Shown: positions 10,854-19,042 of the stretch, one piece after another
How the letters are laid out: every line of letters starts with the position of its first letter
Position numbering within the stretch: position 1 is the stretch's first letter
DNA from: Alcanivorax sp.
GTDB lineage: Bacteria > Pseudomonadota > Gammaproteobacteria > Pseudomonadales > Alcanivoracaceae
NCBI GenBank assembly: GCA_013823245.1
Contig: PNLU01000022.1
Coordinates: forward strand, 1-37,560
Length of the DNA stretch: 37,560 bases
Direction of reading: 5' to 3'
The notes under the pieces: model-generated
Told to the model about the DNA's origin: nothing
The model's input: the letters and a program-made list of their open reading frames with translations, nothing else
Database searches by the model: none
Translations under genes and position numbers: made by a program

Positions 10854-11519
10854 ATGGCCGAGAAGAAAAAGGACATCCTGTTCCAGCCCATTTTTGACAA
10901 CAACCCGATTGCGTTGCAGATTCTGGGCATCTGTTCTGCACTGGCGGTTACCACACAGCTGAGCACCACGCTCACCATGTGTGTGGCGCTGACATTTGTA
11001 CTGGTGTTCTCGAACCTGTTCGTCAGTGTAATCCGCAGTGCCATCCCGTCCAGCATCCGGATCATCGTGCAGATGACCATTATTGCCTCGCTGGTGATCG
11101 TGGTGGATCAGTTCCTGCGTGCCTACGCTTACGATATCAGTCGTCAGCTGTCGGTGTTTGTGGGGCTGATTATTACCAACTGTATCGTCATGGGCCGTGC
11201 AGAAGCCTTCGCCATGAAGAACCCGCCTGGCGTGTCCTTCCTGGACGGTCTGGGTAACGCGTTTGGCTATTCGGTGGTGCTGATTGCGGTGGGCTTTGCC
11301 CGCGAGCTGTTCGGTTCCGGTTCGCTGTTCGGTATCGAAGTGATGCCGCTGGTCACGGAAGGTGGCTGGTACTACAGCAACGGTCTGATGCTGCTGCCGC
11401 CGAGCGCCTTCTTCCTGATCGGTCTGTTTATCTGGGCGCTGCGCGCCTGGAAGCCGGAGCAGGTCGAGGAAGAGCAATTCGTGATGGCGCCGAACTCGCG
11501 CACCAGCGACGTATACTGA
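10854..11519 (+). CDS. nqrD: Na+-translocating NADH:quinone reductase subunit D
   Basis: This 221-residue, highly hydrophobic subunit has about six membrane helices. It pairs with NqrE as an inverted-topology homologue holding an iron centre between them. The family blocks [42 protein letters not shown] and [14 protein letters not shown] are present, in pieces. The Cys of the ITNCIVMGR segment is the expected iron ligand. A GAGGAGA site precedes the ATG. Confidence 0.95.
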   Translation: MAEKKKDILFQPIFDNNPIALQILGICSALAVTTQLSTTLTMCVALTFVLVFSNLFVSVIRSAIPSSIRIIVQMTIIASLVIVVDQFLRAYAYDISRQLSVFVGLIITNCIVMGRAEAFAMKNPPGVSFLDGLGNAFGYSVVLIAVGFARELFGSGSLFGIEVMPLVTEGGWYYSNGLMLLPPSAFFLIGLFIWALRAWKPEQVEEEQFVMAPNSRTSDVY

Positions 11520-11530
11520 GGGGATGAGAC

Positions 11531-12151
11531 GTGTTTGAACATTATCTGAGCCTGTTTATCCGCGCCATCTTCGTTGAAAACATGGCGCTGGCGTTCTTCC
11601 TGGGCATGTGTACCTTCCTGGCGGTGTCCAAGAAGGTGCAAACGGCGATTGGCCTGGGTATTGCCGTGATCGTGGTGCTGGCCATTACCGTGCCGGTGAA
11701 CAACCTGATCCTGAGCTACCTGCTGACCGAGAATGCACTCGAGTGGACCGGCATTGAAGCGCTGAGCAATCTGGATCTGCGTTTTCTGGGTCTGCTCAGT
11801 TATATCGGTGTGATTGCGGCACTGGTGCAGATTCTCGAAATGACGCTGGATAAATATGTGCCGGCGCTCTACAACGCGCTGGGCATCTTTCTCCCTCTGA
11901 TCACGGTGAACTGTGCCATTCTGGGCGCCAGCCTGTTCATGGTCGAGCGTGACTACACCTTTAACGAGAGTGTGGTGTTCGGTTTCGGCGCAGGTGTGGG
12001 CTGGGCCCTGGCCATTGTGTTGCTGGCCGCCATCCGCGAAAAGCTGAAGTACAGTGATGTTCCGGACGGTCTCAAGGGCCTGGGCATTACCTTTATTGTG
12101 GTGGGCCTGATGTCGCTTGGCTTCATGTCCTTCTCCGGCGTACAGCTGTAA
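11531..12151 (+). CDS. nqrE: Na+-translocating NADH:quinone reductase subunit E
   Basis: The 206-residue membrane subunit is the partner of NqrD. It contains [20 protein letters not shown] and [10 protein letters not shown], whose two Cys residues match the NqrD/NqrE iron site. The C terminus ([10 protein letters not shown]) is the same as in Vibrio as I recall it. The start is GTG at 11531 with a purine-rich GGGGATGAG ahead. The first residues ([14 protein letters not shown]) align with the V. cholerae start, supporting this unusual codon. Confidence 0.95.
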   Translation: MFEHYLSLFIRAIFVENMALAFFLGMCTFLAVSKKVQTAIGLGIAVIVVLAITVPVNNLILSYLLTENALEWTGIEALSNLDLRFLGLLSYIGVIAALVQILEMTLDKYVPALYNALGIFLPLITVNCAILGASLFMVERDYTFNESVVFGFGAGVGWALAIVLLAAIREKLKYSDVPDGLKGLGITFIVVGLMSLGFMSFSGVQL

Positions 12152-12171
12152 CCGCGGGGTAGAGGAGAGCG

Positions 12172-13404
12172 ATGATGAATCTGGAAATCGTGTTCGGCGT
12201 GGTGATGTTCACCACGGTCGTACTGCTGCTGGTGATGGTGATTCTGGGTGCCCGGTCGCGCCTGGTCAGCACCGGCGATGTGCACATCAATATCAACGAT
12301 GATGAGTCGATCAGCATTGATGCGCCGGCGGGCAGCAAGCTGCTCAACACTCTGGCCGACAAGGGTATCTTCCTGTCGTCTGCGTGCGGCGGCGGTGGTA
12401 CCTGCGCCCAGTGCAAGTGCAAGGTGCTGGATGGCGGTGGGGACATTCTGCCCACCGAGGAAGGCCACTTCACCAAGAAGGAAATCCGCGAGGGCTACCG
12501 TCTGTCCTGTCAGGTGACAGTGAAACAGGACATGAAGGTGGAAGTGCCGGAAGAGTTCTTCGGCGTGAAAAAGTGGGAATGCGAGGTCATTTCCAACAAC
12601 AACGTGGCCACCTTCATCAAGGAGCTGGTGCTGAAGTTGCCGGAAGGCGAGGAAGTCGACTTCCGCGCGGGTGGCTATGTGCAGCTGGAGTGCCCGCCCT
12701 ACGACATCAAGTTCTCGGATTTCGACATTCCCGAGAAATTCCGTGGTGACTGGGAGCGCTTCAAGTTCTTTGACCTGCGGGCAAAGAACAACGAAGACGT
12801 GGTGCGTGCCTACTCGATGGCGAACTATCCCGATGAGCGGGGCATACTGAAGTTCAACATCCGTATTGCCACACCGCCTCCGGGTGCCAAGGATATTCCG
12901 CCGGGCATCATGTCCACCTTCGTGTTCAATCTGAAGCCGGGCGACAAGATTACCGTGTTCGGACCCTTTGGTGAGTTCTTTGCCAAGGAGACCGATGCCG
13001 AGATGGTGTTCGTGGGCGGGGGTGCTGGTATGGCGCCGATGCGCTCTCACATCTTCGACCAGCTCAAGCGTCTGGGCTCCAAGCGCAAGATCAGCTTCTG
13101 GTACGGTGCCCGTTCCATGCGCGAAGCCTTCTATGTCGACGAGTACGACAAACTGGCCGAGGAAAACGACAACTTCAAATGGCATCTGGCGCTGTCTGAC
13201 CCGCAACCGGAAGACAACTGGACCGGCCTCACCGGGTTCATCCACCAGGTGTTGTTTGACGAGTATCTGAAAGACCACCCGGCGCCGGAAGACTGCGAGT
13301 TCTACATGTGCGGTCCGCCGATGATGAACGCCGCCGTGATCAAGATGCTGGAAGACCTCGGCGTCGAGAAAGAAAACATCCTGCTGGATGACTTCGGTGG
13401 CTGA
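12172..13404 (+). CDS. nqrF: Na+-translocating NADH:quinone reductase subunit F (NADH dehydrogenase)
   Basis: NqrF takes electrons from NADH. The 410-residue protein has one N-terminal membrane helix (about 4-26), then a plant-type 2Fe-2S domain ([16 protein letters not shown] and a later RLSCQV). A ferredoxin-reductase-like module follows with the FAD motif RAYSMANYP and the NADH motif [13 protein letters not shown]. The C-terminal MCGPPMM block is intact. A GAGGAGAG site precedes the start; ATG at 12175 is an equally possible start. Its end lies close to or within the start region of apbE. Confidence 0.96.
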   Translation: MMNLEIVFGVVMFTTVVLLLVMVILGARSRLVSTGDVHININDDESISIDAPAGSKLLNTLADKGIFLSSACGGGGTCAQCKCKVLDGGGDILPTEEGHFTKKEIREGYRLSCQVTVKQDMKVEVPEEFFGVKKWECEVISNNNVATFIKELVLKLPEGEEVDFRAGGYVQLECPPYDIKFSDFDIPEKFRGDWERFKFFDLRAKNNEDVVRAYSMANYPDERGILKFNIRIATPPPGAKDIPPGIMSTFVFNLKPGDKITVFGPFGEFFAKETDAEMVFVGGGAGMAPMRSHIFDQLKRLGSKRKISFWYGARSMREAFYVDEYDKLAEENDNFKWHLALSDPQPEDNWTGLTGFIHQVLFDEYLKDHPAPEDCEFYMCGPPMMNAAVIKMLEDLGVEKENILLDDFGG

Positions 13405-13408
13405 TGTC

Positions 13409-14449
13409 ATGCCGATGATGCATCGCTTCATCGCAACGCAGGGCCTTCGGGCCCTGCTGTTGTTTGTCGGCCTGCTGATGCTGCAGGGGTGTGAGCGGCC
13501 CGAGCGGATAGAGCGTATCGGCGGCCCGACCATGGGTACAGTCTGGCAAGTGCAGATGGCCGGTTTGCCTGCAGGCACCTCGGTGGAACAGATTCAGGAA
13601 GATCTGGAGGCGCTGTTGACGCTGGTGAACCGGCAAATGAGCACCTATATCGACGACTCGGATCTGTCGCGTTTCAATCAGGCAGAGGCGGGCACCTGGC
13701 AACGGATTCCGCCCGACTTTGCCCGCGTATTGGCGTCAGCCCTGCGCATGGCCGAGATCAGCGAGGGTGCTTTCGATCCCACCGTGGGTCCACTGGTTAA
13801 CCTCTGGGGCTTCGGCCCGGACGGCCGTCGTCGCGAGCCGCCCTCGGATGAGAAGTTGGCGGCAGCCCGTGAGCGGGTGGGCTGGCAGCGTCTGGAAACC
13901 CGTGACGAGGGCCGCGAGATCCTGCAGCCGGGCGCGCTGTATCTGGATTTGTCGGCCATTGCCAAGGGCTATGCCGTCGACCTGCTGGGTGAGTACCTGG
14001 ACGCGCGTGGCGTGCGGGCCTGGCTGGTGGATATCGGCGGTGACATGCGCGCGCGCGGGTTGAAGCCGGACGGCACCGCCTGGCGGGTAGGCGTCGAGCG
14101 TCCGGGTACCGGCGCCCGGCAGATTCACAGTGTCGTGGAGCCCGGTGACATGGCCATGGCGACCTCGGGCGACTACCGCAATTATTTCCGCGATGGCGGT
14201 CGCCAGTTCTCGCATACCATAGATCCGCGCACGGCGGAGCCGGTGCACCATGAACTGGCCTCTGTGACGGTCATCCACCCCTCCTGCATGGAGGCGGACG
14301 GCTACGCCACCCTGATCACCGTGCTCGGTCCGGAGGAGGGGCTGGCCTTTGCCCGCGAGCATGATCTGGCGGTGCTGCTGATCTCCCGTGACGGGGAGGG
14401 CTTCCGTGAAGACATGACTGAAGCCTTCCGGACCTATCTGGTACAATGA
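13409..14449 (+). CDS. apbE: FAD:protein FMN transferase ApbE (lipoprotein)
   Basis: ApbE attaches FMN to Thr in the SGAT motifs of NqrB and NqrC, both present in this operon. The signal sequence ends in a lipobox, LMLQGC, so it is probably lipid-anchored on the periplasmic side. Family motifs are GGPTMGTVWQV, DLSAIAKGYAVDLL, LVDIGGDMRARG and ATSGDYRNYF with HTIDPRT. I chose the ATG at 13409, 4 bp after the nqrF stop. The ATG at 13388 inside nqrF would add seven residues. The product is 346 residues. Confidence 0.94.
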   Translation: MPMMHRFIATQGLRALLLFVGLLMLQGCERPERIERIGGPTMGTVWQVQMAGLPAGTSVEQIQEDLEALLTLVNRQMSTYIDDSDLSRFNQAEAGTWQRIPPDFARVLASALRMAEISEGAFDPTVGPLVNLWGFGPDGRRREPPSDEKLAAARERVGWQRLETRDEGREILQPGALYLDLSAIAKGYAVDLLGEYLDARGVRAWLVDIGGDMRARGLKPDGTAWRVGVERPGTGARQIHSVVEPGDMAMATSGDYRNYFRDGGRQFSHTIDPRTAEPVHHELASVTVIHPSCMEADGYATLITVLGPEEGLAFAREHDLAVLLISRDGEGFREDMTEAFRTYLVQ

Positions 14450-14476
14450 CGGTATTGCTACCGGGAGCTGTTCACC

Positions 14477-14707
14477 ATGATGACGTTCTTCGCCGCCCTT
14501 GTGATTGTGGGCATCCTGTTCGCCGGCATGGCGATTGGTGTGATCGTGGCCAACAAGCCGGTCAAGGGCTCATGCGGTGGTCTCAGCGCGGTGGGCCTGG
14601 ACGGCAGCTGCGACATCTGTGGTCGTAACCCGGCGGAATGCGACTCGCCGGAGGGCCGCGAAGCCGCCGAGCGTGCGCGCGACCTGTCGCGCAACGCCCT
14701 TGACTGA
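14477..14707 (+). CDS. nqrM: Na+-NQR maturation protein NqrM
   Basis: NqrM is a small membrane protein needed to build Na+-NQR, thought to deliver iron to the NqrD/E centre. The 76-residue product has one N-terminal membrane helix (about 3-25). It then has a Cys-rich segment, GSCGGL followed by DGSCDICGRNPAECD, with four or more conserved cysteines. Its place after apbE completes a full pump-plus-maturation operon. A GGGAG ribosome-binding site is in the gap after apbE. Confidence 0.93.
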   Translation: MMTFFAALVIVGILFAGMAIGVIVANKPVKGSCGGLSAVGLDGSCDICGRNPAECDSPEGREAAERARDLSRNALD

Positions 14708-14718
14708 TTGTTGCCCCC

Positions 14719-15921
14719 TTGGCCTTTGACGGCTGGCGTACGCGGCCGCCGCCGGCGCCGCAGCATCGGGCCCTGATCCTGTCCGGGGGCGGCGCCCGGG
14801 CCGCCTACCAGGTGGGCGTGCTGCGTGCCGTGGGGGAACTGCTGCCACGGGGCGCTTCGAACCCCTTTCCTATCATCTGTGGTACCTCGGCCGGTGCGAT
14901 CAACGCCGCCGGCCTGGCGGCCAATACGGGCAACTACCGGCTTGCTGTGCGCGGGCTTGAGCGCATCTGGGCCAATCTCACGGCGGAGCAGATCTACCGC
15001 ACGGACCTCGCCGCCTTCATCAAGTCCCTGTTGCGCTGGGCGCTGCCCACCTGGCTGACCGGCAATACTCCGGTCAACAGCGCCTTGCTGGACAGCCGGC
15101 CGCTGCGTCGTTTGCTGTCCCTGGTGATCAACTTCCGGCAGATCGAGCAGGCCATCGCGCGGGGCGAGCTGCATGCGCTGTCGATCACCGCGTCGTCCTA
15201 TGCCACTGGTGAGTCGGTGGCGTTCTTCCAGGCGGCGGAGCAGGTGGAGGAGTGGGCGCGGGCGCGGCGCAAGGGTCGGCGCACGGTGATCGGGCTGGAG
15301 CACCTGCTGGCATCATCGGCCATTCCCCTGTTGTTTCCGGCACAGTCGGTGTCGGGCAGCTATTACGGGGACGGTGCCGTGCGGCAGTTGGCACCGCTCA
15401 GTCCGGCGCTGCACCTCGGCGCCAGCAAGCTGCTGGTGGTGGGGGTGTCAGGCAACGTCAGTGCGGACCATCAGCGCCATCTGAATGCCTACCCGTCGAT
15501 GGCCCAGGTGCTGGGTCATGTGCTCAACAGTGTGTTTGTGGACACCCTGGAGGGCGATGTGGAGCGCCTGGAGCGGATCAACAGCACGGTCGCGGCCTTG
15601 CCCCGTGGCGTACGCGACAAGCATGCCATCGCCCTGCGAGAAGTGGATGTGCTGAAGATCTATCCCTCGCAGCCCATTGACGAGATTGCTGCTGCCCACA
15701 TCGGTGAACTGCCGCGTACCCTGCGCTTTTTTCTGCGCGGTTCCGGCGGCACCCGCTCGGCGGGTGCGGCGGCGGTCAGTTATCTGCTGTTCGAGCCCGG
15801 TTTCTGCCGCGAGCTGATGGCCCTGGGCTACCGTGATGCCCAGGCCCGGGCTGATGAGATCCGGGCCTTCTTTGAACTCGGCGAGGGCGTGCCTTCAGAG
15901 GCCCTCGATCAGCGGGGGTGA
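14719..15921 (+). CDS. Patatin-like phospholipase family protein
   Basis: This 400-residue predicted lipid acyl hydrolase has the patatin oxyanion loop GGGARAAYQVGVL, the nucleophile elbow GTSAG (Ser57) and a dyad Asp in GDGAVRQ (Asp218). No signal peptide is present. Start choice is weak: an in-frame stop lies at 14701-14703 and the only usual start after it is TTG at 14719, with no clear ribosome-binding site. It begins 11 bp after nqrM and may be the last gene of that transcript. Its 3' end overlaps the convergent glycerophosphodiesterase gene by 27 bp. Substrate is not known. Confidence 0.88.
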   Translation: MAFDGWRTRPPPAPQHRALILSGGGARAAYQVGVLRAVGELLPRGASNPFPIICGTSAGAINAAGLAANTGNYRLAVRGLERIWANLTAEQIYRTDLAAFIKSLLRWALPTWLTGNTPVNSALLDSRPLRRLLSLVINFRQIEQAIARGELHALSITASSYATGESVAFFQAAEQVEEWARARRKGRRTVIGLEHLLASSAIPLLFPAQSVSGSYYGDGAVRQLAPLSPALHLGASKLLVVGVSGNVSADHQRHLNAYPSMAQVLGHVLNSVFVDTLEGDVERLERINSTVAALPRGVRDKHAIALREVDVLKIYPSQPIDEIAAAHIGELPRTLRFFLRGSGGTRSAGAAAVSYLLFEPGFCRELMALGYRDAQARADEIRAFFELGEGVPSEALDQRG

Positions 15922-16695
15922 CGGCAGCGGGGGCTTCTTGCGGCGCTGTTCCTGCTGGGTGAAATGGGTAATGAAGCTGGTCGGGTAGTCAGTAATGATA
16001 CTGTCCACACCCAGCGCCACCAGCCGCTCCGCTTCACGCAGGTCATTCACGGTCCATACCGACACACGCAATCCGCGCTTGCGCGCCCGCTGCATCATGC
16101 GCGGCGTGACCAGGCTGTAATGGGCGATCAGCCAGCGGCAGCCCAGGGCTGCGGTGCGCCGGGTGGGTTGCAGATAACGGTACTCGCAAACGTAGCCGCG
16201 CATCACGTTGGGGGCCTGCACCGCCATCATGCGCAGAAAGCCGGTGTGGCTGGAGGTGACCACCACCCGGTTATGCAGGCGCTTGTCGACGATCAGCAGC
16301 CGCAGGTTGTGGGCCAGACGGCTCAGGTAGGCGCGGTCATCGCCGCCCTTGACCTCGAACTGGAACCCCATCTCTGGCGGGCACATGTCCACGACCTCGG
16401 CCAGGGTGGGAATGCCCACCGGGCTGTGCCAGCCGGGGGTGTTGCGGCGCGCGTCCAGCAGGCCCAGTTCGGCCTGGGTGAACTGCCGCACCGGGCCGGT
16501 ATGCCAGGTGGTGCGGTCCACCTTGGGGTCGTGCACCACGATCAACTGACCGTCGGCGGACATGCGCACATCAAGTTCAATGGCCTTGACGCCGGCCTCG
16601 ACTGCGACCTGGAAGCTGACCAGCGTATTCTCCGGCGCCTCGCCCCGGGCGCCGCGATGGCCAACAATGGCCGGGAAGTAAGGGATGTCTGACAT
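15895..16695 (-). CDS. Glycerophosphodiester phosphodiesterase family protein
   Basis: The enzyme hydrolyses glycerophosphodiesters to glycerol-3-phosphate and an alcohol. The 266-residue protein has the GDPD TIM-barrel motifs: VGHRGARGEAPENT at the N terminus, IELDVRMSADGQLIVVHD, and FEVKGGD. It ends with VWTVND and the GVDSIITDYP strand. No signal peptide is seen, so it is probably cytoplasmic (UgpQ-like). I placed the start at ATG 16695; the frame is open further upstream but those residues resemble no GDPD. It sits tail to tail with the patatin gene, with overlapping ends, so both act on phospholipid breakdown products. Confidence 0.92.
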   Translation of the reverse strand: MSDIPYFPAIVGHRGARGEAPENTLVSFQVAVEAGVKAIELDVRMSADGQLIVVHDPKVDRTTWHTGPVRQFTQAELGLLDARRNTPGWHSPVGIPTLAEVVDMCPPEMGFQFEVKGGDDRAYLSRLAHNLRLLIVDKRLHNRVVVTSSHTGFLRMMAVQAPNVMRGYVCEYRYLQPTRRTAALGCRWLIAHYSLVTPRMMQRARKRGLRVSVWTVNDLREAERLVALGVDSIITDYPTSFITHFTQQEQRRKKPPLPSPPLIEGL

Positions 16696-16765
16696 AAGGC
16701 CCTGCATGCCTCGATTATTTCCCGACACTATGACGGGCCGGTGACATCCGGGCAATCGGGCACGC

Positions 16766-16791
16766 AAAAAAAAGCCCGCCGGGGGGCGGGT
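16766..16791 (-). terminator. Strong rho-independent terminator, minus strand
   Basis: On the minus strand, CCCGCC, loop CCCC and GGCGGG form a GC-only stem. It is followed by C and eight Ts. It lies between the LysR gene and the glycerophosphodiesterase gene, about 140 nt beyond the LysR stop, and insulates the latter from upstream transcription. Confidence 0.8.
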
Positions 16792-16907
16792 CTGATGCAA
16801 TAACTCATCAAATATCAGGAACAGTTGAGATCGCTTTATGTGCCGGTATCTGGATACCCTCACATGCGGCTCAGATTACATAATGGTTTTTGCCTTGGAA
16901 ACAGAAC

Positions 16908-16927
16908 AAAAAGAAAAGCTGCTTTTC
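16908..16927 (-). terminator. Weak hairpin plus T-run after the LysR gene
   Basis: Immediately after the LysR stop the minus strand reads GAAAAG-CAG-CTTTTC followed by TTTTT. The 6-bp AT-rich stem is weak, so termination may be partial. That would explain the second, stronger terminator downstream. Confidence 0.5.
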
Positions 16928-16932
16928 CTGAG

Positions 16933-17868
16933 TTACCAGTCATCCTCGTCCAGGGCCGAGAAACGCAGGGCATTCAGCCCGGCCTCCTGAGCATGCTTTT
17001 CCAGAAATTCGATAAAATACTTGGTCTTGGCGGGCAGGTTCTTGCGTGCGGCGTAAACGATATAGAAATCCAGATTGGGTACCGTGTAACCGTCCAGCAC
17101 CTTGACCAGCGCCCCGGTCTGCAGCTCTTCCATGACATCCCACTCGCTTTTCAGCGCAATGCCCTGGCCGTCCAGCAGCCAGCCACGCAGGGTTTCGGCG
17201 CTGTCGGTGATCAGGTTGCCGGTAACGCGCACCATCTCGCGGTTATCGGGGCCGCTGAGGGGCCACAGGTCGCGGAAGGAGCCGTAGCAGTCCAGCACCA
17301 GGCAGCGGTGACGCTTGAGGTCAGAGGGGCGGCGCAGGGGTGGTGCCTTGGCCAGATACTCCGGGGTGGCGCAGATATAGCAGCGGTTGCGCATCAGGCG
17401 CTTGGCAATCAGGGTGGAATCACCGGGCTGGCCGATGGTGATGGCAATATCGTAGCCCTCACGAATAAAGTCCACGTGCCGGTCTGAGAGGTGCAGCTGG
17501 ACAGCGGTTTCCGGGTATTCGCTGGTGAATTCGGACACCAGCGGCGCGATGCGGTTGCGCCCCAGGCCCGAGGTGGACACCACACGCAGCACCCCTTTGG
17601 CGTTGTCGCCACTGCGGGAAATAGCCGAAATGCTGTCGTCGAGATCGTCCAGAATCACCACCAGGCGGTGGTACAGCTCGGTGCCTTCTTCGGTCAGGCT
17701 CATGGAGCGGGAGCTGCGGTTGAGCAGGCGGACGCCCAGCTCTTCTTCCAGACGCGTCATGCGCTTGCTGATGGAGGCTGCCGACAGACCCAGTCTGCGC
17801 GCGGCTTCCGTAAGCGTGCCAGCGCGGACCACCAGGACGAATGTAGTGAGATCGGCGATTGAATTCAT
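16933..17868 (-). CDS. LysR-family transcriptional regulator
   Basis: The 311-residue protein has the LysR winged-helix domain in residues 1-60 (MNSIADLTTFVLVVRAGTL, AARRLGLS, SISKRMTRLEEELGVRLLNR). A periplasmic-binding-protein-like effector domain follows. It resembles the AaeR/DsdC-like subgroup common in proteobacteria, but the effector and targets cannot be read. The start at 17868 has an AGGG site and gives the normal LysR length; an upstream in-frame ATG at 17934 would add a non-family leader. Its neighbours are a glycerophosphodiesterase (downstream, insulated by a terminator) and aguB (same strand, upstream), and no divergent target gene is present. Confidence 0.92.
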   Translation of the reverse strand: MNSIADLTTFVLVVRAGTLTEAARRLGLSAASISKRMTRLEEELGVRLLNRSSRSMSLTEEGTELYHRLVVILDDLDDSISAISRSGDNAKGVLRVVSTSGLGRNRIAPLVSEFTSEYPETAVQLHLSDRHVDFIREGYDIAITIGQPGDSTLIAKRLMRNRCYICATPEYLAKAPPLRRPSDLKRHRCLVLDCYGSFRDLWPLSGPDNREMVRVTGNLITDSAETLRGWLLDGQGIALKSEWDVMEELQTGALVKVLDGYTVPNLDFYIVYAARKNLPAKTKYFIEFLEKHAQEAGLNALRFSALDEDDW

Positions 17869-18026
17869 CGAAACCCTGCCTTTTTGAAAAGTAGCTTTAA
17901 CCCAGTTTGTGTTTTCGCGTGGTGTGCGAGTCATTAGGCTTACGCGTGACTCGGGCGACAGACCGGGTGGCTAAATCATCAAAGCCTGTTTCGACATTTC
18001 CGTGGCAGGGATACGTCGTGGCGCTA

Positions 18027-18032
18027 ATTATA
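18027..18032 (-). promoter_or_regulatory. Candidate -10 box upstream of the LysR gene
   Basis: A perfect TATAAT on the minus strand lies in an AT-rich stretch of the 277-bp gap between aguB and the LysR gene, giving a leader of about 150 nt. The -35 at 17 bp is poor. No other gene could use it. Confidence 0.4.
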
Positions 18033-18068
18033 TAAGCAGATTGAACGGGGGATGTATAGCACGGATAT

Positions 18069-18125
18069 CGCATCAATATGTTTTACCTGATGCGGTGGCG
18101 CTCGCCAATAAAGGCAAAGCGCCAC
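18069..18125. repeat. Two inverted repeats downstream of aguB
   Basis: CGCATCA/TGATGCG (18069-18075 and 18088-18094) and GTGGCGCT/AGCGCCAC (18095-18102 and 18118-18125) stand back to back, with loops of 12 and 15 nt. They follow the aguB stop codon. Neither has a T-run, so they may protect the mRNA 3' end or aid factor-dependent termination. The rest of the 17869-18145 gap holds only the -10 box noted above. Confidence 0.5.
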
Positions 18126-18145
18126 TATAGCTGTCAGTGGATCAG

Positions 18146-19042
18146 TCAGTCGCGGAAACGCCGTGTCAGTTCTTCATAGGCATCGATGCGGCGATCGCGC
18201 AGATAAGGCCAGATGCGGCGTACGTTTTCGCTGCGTTGCAGATCAATGTCGTGCAGCAACACAGTGTCGCTGTCGGCGTTGGCTTGTGCCAGAAATTCGC
18301 CTTGGGGACCACAGATGAAACTGTTTCCCCAGAACTGTATACCGTCGCCGCCATCCGGCGGTGCAGCCTCGAAGCCGGTGCGGTTGGCCACCAGCACCGG
18401 CAGGCCGTTGGCAATGCCATGGGCACGCTGGATGGTGATCCAGGCGTTCAACTGACGCTGCTTTTCGGCGTTGTCGTCAGCGGGTGCCCAGCCGATGGCG
18501 GTGGGATAAAGCAGCAGGTCGGCGCCGGCCAGGGCCATCAGGCGTGCCGCTTCCGGGTACCACTGATCCCAGCACACCAGCAGGCCCAGTTTGCCCACGG
18601 AGGTCTGGATCGGTGTAAAACCGCTGGCGCCGTGGTTGAAACGTGCATCGCCGGGGGTGAAATAGAATTTCTCGTAAAAACCCGGATCGTCGGGAATATG
18701 CATCTTGCGGTAAATGCCCGCCAGGCTGCCGTCGCGCTCCAGCACGACGGCAGTATTGTGGTACAGCCCGGTGGCGCGTTTTTCGAACAGGCTGCCCACC
18801 AGCACGATGCCGAGCTCGCGGGCAAGCTGGCCCAGGCGATCGGTGGACGGGCCGGGGATCGGCTCGGCCAGGTCGAAACAGGCGGTGTCTTCGGTCTGGC
18901 AGAAATACAGGCTGCGGTGCAGCTCCTGCAGCATGACCAGTTCGGCGCCCTGGGCGGCGGCGTCACGGACCAGCGCTTCGGAGCGGTCCATGTTGGCGCC
19001 GAGGTCGGCGGTGTTGGCCTGCTGGATCACAGCAACGCGCAT
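18146..19042 (-). CDS. aguB: N-carbamoylputrescine amidohydrolase
   Basis: AguB splits N-carbamoylputrescine into putrescine, CO2 and ammonia, the last step from agmatine. The 298-residue protein is a nitrilase-fold enzyme with the Glu-Lys-Cys triad visible: Glu40 in LQELH, Lys113 in YRKMHIPDD, Cys157 in LVCWDQWYPE. The segment FYEKFYFTPGD is typical of AguB rather than of other nitrilases. The ATG overlaps the aguA stop by one base (TGATG), so the pair is translationally coupled. Confidence 0.95.
   Translation of the reverse strand: MRVAVIQQANTADLGANMDRSEALVRDAAAQGAELVMLQELHRSLYFCQTEDTACFDLAEPIPGPSTDRLGQLARELGIVLVGSLFEKRATGLYHNTAVVLERDGSLAGIYRKMHIPDDPGFYEKFYFTPGDARFNHGASGFTPIQTSVGKLGLLVCWDQWYPEAARLMALAGADLLLYPTAIGWAPADDNAEKQRQLNAWITIQRAHGIANGLPVLVANRTGFEAAPPDGGDGIQFWGNSFICGPQGEFLAQANADSDTVLLHDIDLQRSENVRRIWPYLRDRRIDAYEELTRRFRD

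Noticed and set aside
11953-13578. A 541-codon minus-strand frame opposite nqrF
   Set aside because: It is a shadow of nqrF codon bias, with a His- and Arg-rich product lacking known motifs.
16696-16863. N-terminal extension of the glycerophosphodiesterase to an upstream ATG
   Set aside because: The added 56 residues span the strong minus-strand terminator and resemble no GDPD, so the start at 16695 is better.
18061-18130. Rho-independent terminator for aguAB
   Set aside because: The stems are good, but neither has a T-run on the minus strand, so they were kept only as inverted repeats.
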